Below, piece after piece: positions 58,601-61,600 of a stretch of 64,000 bases of DNA; within the stretch, counting starts at the first letter, position 1, and the number at the start of each line of letters is the position of its first letter. This DNA comes from Apostichopus japonicus (lineage: Eukaryota; Echinodermata; Holothuroidea; Aspidochirotida; Stichopodidae). The notes beneath the pieces were generated by a model that saw only the letters and a program-made list of their open reading frames with translations, searched no databases and was not told where the DNA came from. A program made the translations under genes and the position numbers. The stretch spans positions 374,001-438,000 of the forward strand of contig NC_092572.1 in the NCBI RefSeq assembly GCF_037975245.1, written 5' to 3'.

Positions 58601-61600
58601 ATCATGAACTATCCTATATGGTAATAGGGTAGGGGGGTGTCCAAAGTCTTCATTGGTGGGTAGAGTGTGTAATATCATGAACTATCCTATATGGTAATAG
58701 GGTAGGGGGGTGTCCAAAGTCTTCATTGGTGGGTAGAGTGTGTAATATCATGAACTATCCTATTTGGTAGGGGGTCTAAAGTGTTCATTGGTGGGTAGAG
58801 TGTGTAATATCATGAACTATCCTATATGGTAATAGGGTAGGGGGGTGTCCAAAGTGTTCATTGGTGGGTAGAGTGTGTAATATCATGAACTATCCTATAT
58901 GGTAATAGGGTAGGGGGGTGTCCAAAGTCTTCATTGGTGGGTAGAGTGTGTAATATCATGAACTATCCTATTTGGTAGGGGGGGTCTAAAGTGTTCATTG
59001 GTGGGTAGAGTGTGTAATATCATGAACTATCCTATATGGTAGGGGGGTGTCTAAAGTGTTCATTGGTGGGTAGAGTGTGTCTTATCATGAACTATCCTAT
59101 TTGGTAATAGGGTAGGGGGATGTCCAAAGGGTTCATTGGTGGGTAGAGTGTGTAATATCATGAACTATCCTATATGGTGGGGGGGTGTCCAAAGTCTTCA
59201 TTGGTGGGTAGAGTTATGATTAATGTTAGTATTTCATTATGTTTGTACAGTCATGTGAGCATGATAACCCTCTTGCAAACTTTATAAAGCTAATACTGTA
59301 AACAGCTTGGTACTATATTCTGTTTGGAATCTGAGCAGCTAGAAATATTATACTAGGTTATGAATGGCCAGTATTTGTTTGTGTCTGATTGAAGTGGACA
59401 GAGGTTTTCATTCAAATGTAAGATTTGATCTTCATCTGTTATGCTCTGGCTCTTTTTCTACTGAATTAAGTTTAATAATTAGTTGAATTGCCTAAGCTGG
59501 AATCATAATAATGATAATAATAATAAATGCACTTTTCTTGTGTCTTTTCTGTGCCTAGCTGTAGCAGAGAAGTCTGTCAGAGAAGGGTCTATAGCAAACA
59601 GCACAGACGTCTCACAGACTGGCAGGCAGAGTGCCCGATCTAACCTTGGATCTCAGTGGAGCTTGAGTGAACCTGCACCCATTGTGACAGCACCCCCTAT
59701 AGCTGAGGAGGGAAGTATACAATCTGGAATGATGGAGGAAGTCCAACTTCAGGGCAGTATTAACAAAGGTTAGCCAAATATGTCACATAGCAATAGTAAC
59801 TTTATGTTTGTGAATGATTTGAGCTATGATTGGTTGATGGTTTTGTGTCACATAGCAAGAGTTAGCTTCTGTTTGTGAATGATTTGAGCTATGATTGGTT
59901 GATGGTTTTGTGTCACATAGCAAGAGTTGGCTTCTGTTTGTGAATGATTTGAGCTATGATTGGTTGATGGTTTTGTGTCACATAGCAAGAGTTGGCTTCT
60001 GTTTGTGAATGATTTGAGCTATGATTGGTTGATGGTTTTGTGTCACATAGCAAGAGTTAGCTTCTGTTTGTGAATGATTTTAGTTCTAATTATTTACTTT
60101 AATTTATTTTACTGATGAAAGCCATCTTAAAATATTATCTTACTTTTAACAGGTGGGGATAAACCCAAGGCTGCTGTTGATACCATGAAAGTGGTGCTGC
60201 CTCCTGAGAGACCAAAGGTCACAGTTGTTGTTGAAGAAGAGATTGACAAGACAGAGTTACAACTAATGCTTTTCCCAGGACAGATGCAAAAAGTTAGCAA
60301 TCTTGTTGCATTAATGGCTCACCATAGAGACTATTTAGATAGGTAAGCAAGCAATCTTGTTACATAAATGGCTCACCATAGAGACTATGTTGAGTGATTA
60401 TCTGCTTTGTGAATTCTCAGCATTCTGATTCTAGTTTTACTTCTTCCACCACAGTCTGCTTACACAACAAGAGGAGAGCAAGTGTGTATCAGTGGACTCC
60501 TTTGATTGGCAGTCTCATCTCAAATACATCTGGAATGAAACTAATTCTGAGCTCACTGTTAAGGTAAACTCCAATACTCCATCAAGCTCAATCTTTCCAT
60601 CTTGTCTTGTTCATCCTTTCTAAGATGTTCATCTGTGGCAGAACACTTTGAACTTTTGAACAGAATAATTCTACATTTGTGTTTTTCTTTCTTGTATACT
60701 GTATATCTATGGATGTAGTAAGTTATATACTTTATATCTATGGATATAGTAAGTTGTTTACTTTATATCTATGGATGTAGTAAGTTGTATACTTTATATC
60801 TATGGATATAGTAAGTTGTATACTGTATATCTATGGATGTAGTAAGTTATATACTTTATATCTATGGATGTAGTAAGTTGTTTACTTTATATCTATGGAT
60901 GTTATTCACTTGTATACTTAATATCTATGGATGTTGTAAGTTGTTAATCACATGTTCAATGCATAAATATTTCATTGAAGGGTTAATTGCCGTTAACATT
61001 CTGTTTCAGTTGATGGACTCCGATTTCATTTACGGTTTTGAGTACCTTGGTTCAGCATCTCGGCTAATTATTACCCCATCATCACAGAAGATGTTTGTAT
61101 CTATGATGCAAAATATTGAAAGCTGTAAGGCCAGTCTTTGTGTTGGTTCTAATGTAAGTATTTCTAGCATGAGTATTATTATGTTGACACATGTGAATTA
61201 TAAAGTTTTGCTATATTTAAGCTGCCATGATAGTTATTGTCATTACAAATCTTGATGTATTTGTTCATAAAATTTGAAGTACTGGAACATAAGAGCAAAT
61301 GATCAGATTTAAGAAGAGCTGGATAATGCTGCGAAATGCTGTGAAATGATAGTCTGCTAAGGAGCTTGCAAGGTGAATCATATCGCGTGTGAAATGCTAG
61401 TCTGCTAAGGAGCTTGCAAGCTGAAGAATATCGCGTGTGAAATGCTAGTCTGCTAGGAGCATGCAAACTGAAGCGTATCCCGTATGAAATGACAGTATGC
61501 TAGGAGAATTCAAGCTGAAGAATATCCCCTGTCAAATGCTAGTCTGCTAAGAGCATGCAAACTGAGGCATATCCCCTGTCAAATGCTAGTCTGCTAAGAG

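Noticed and set aside
60833-61255. 140-codon ORF
   Set aside because: It merges part of the intron 40 repeat, exon 41 and the start of intron 41. Only exon 41 (61010-61153) is coding.
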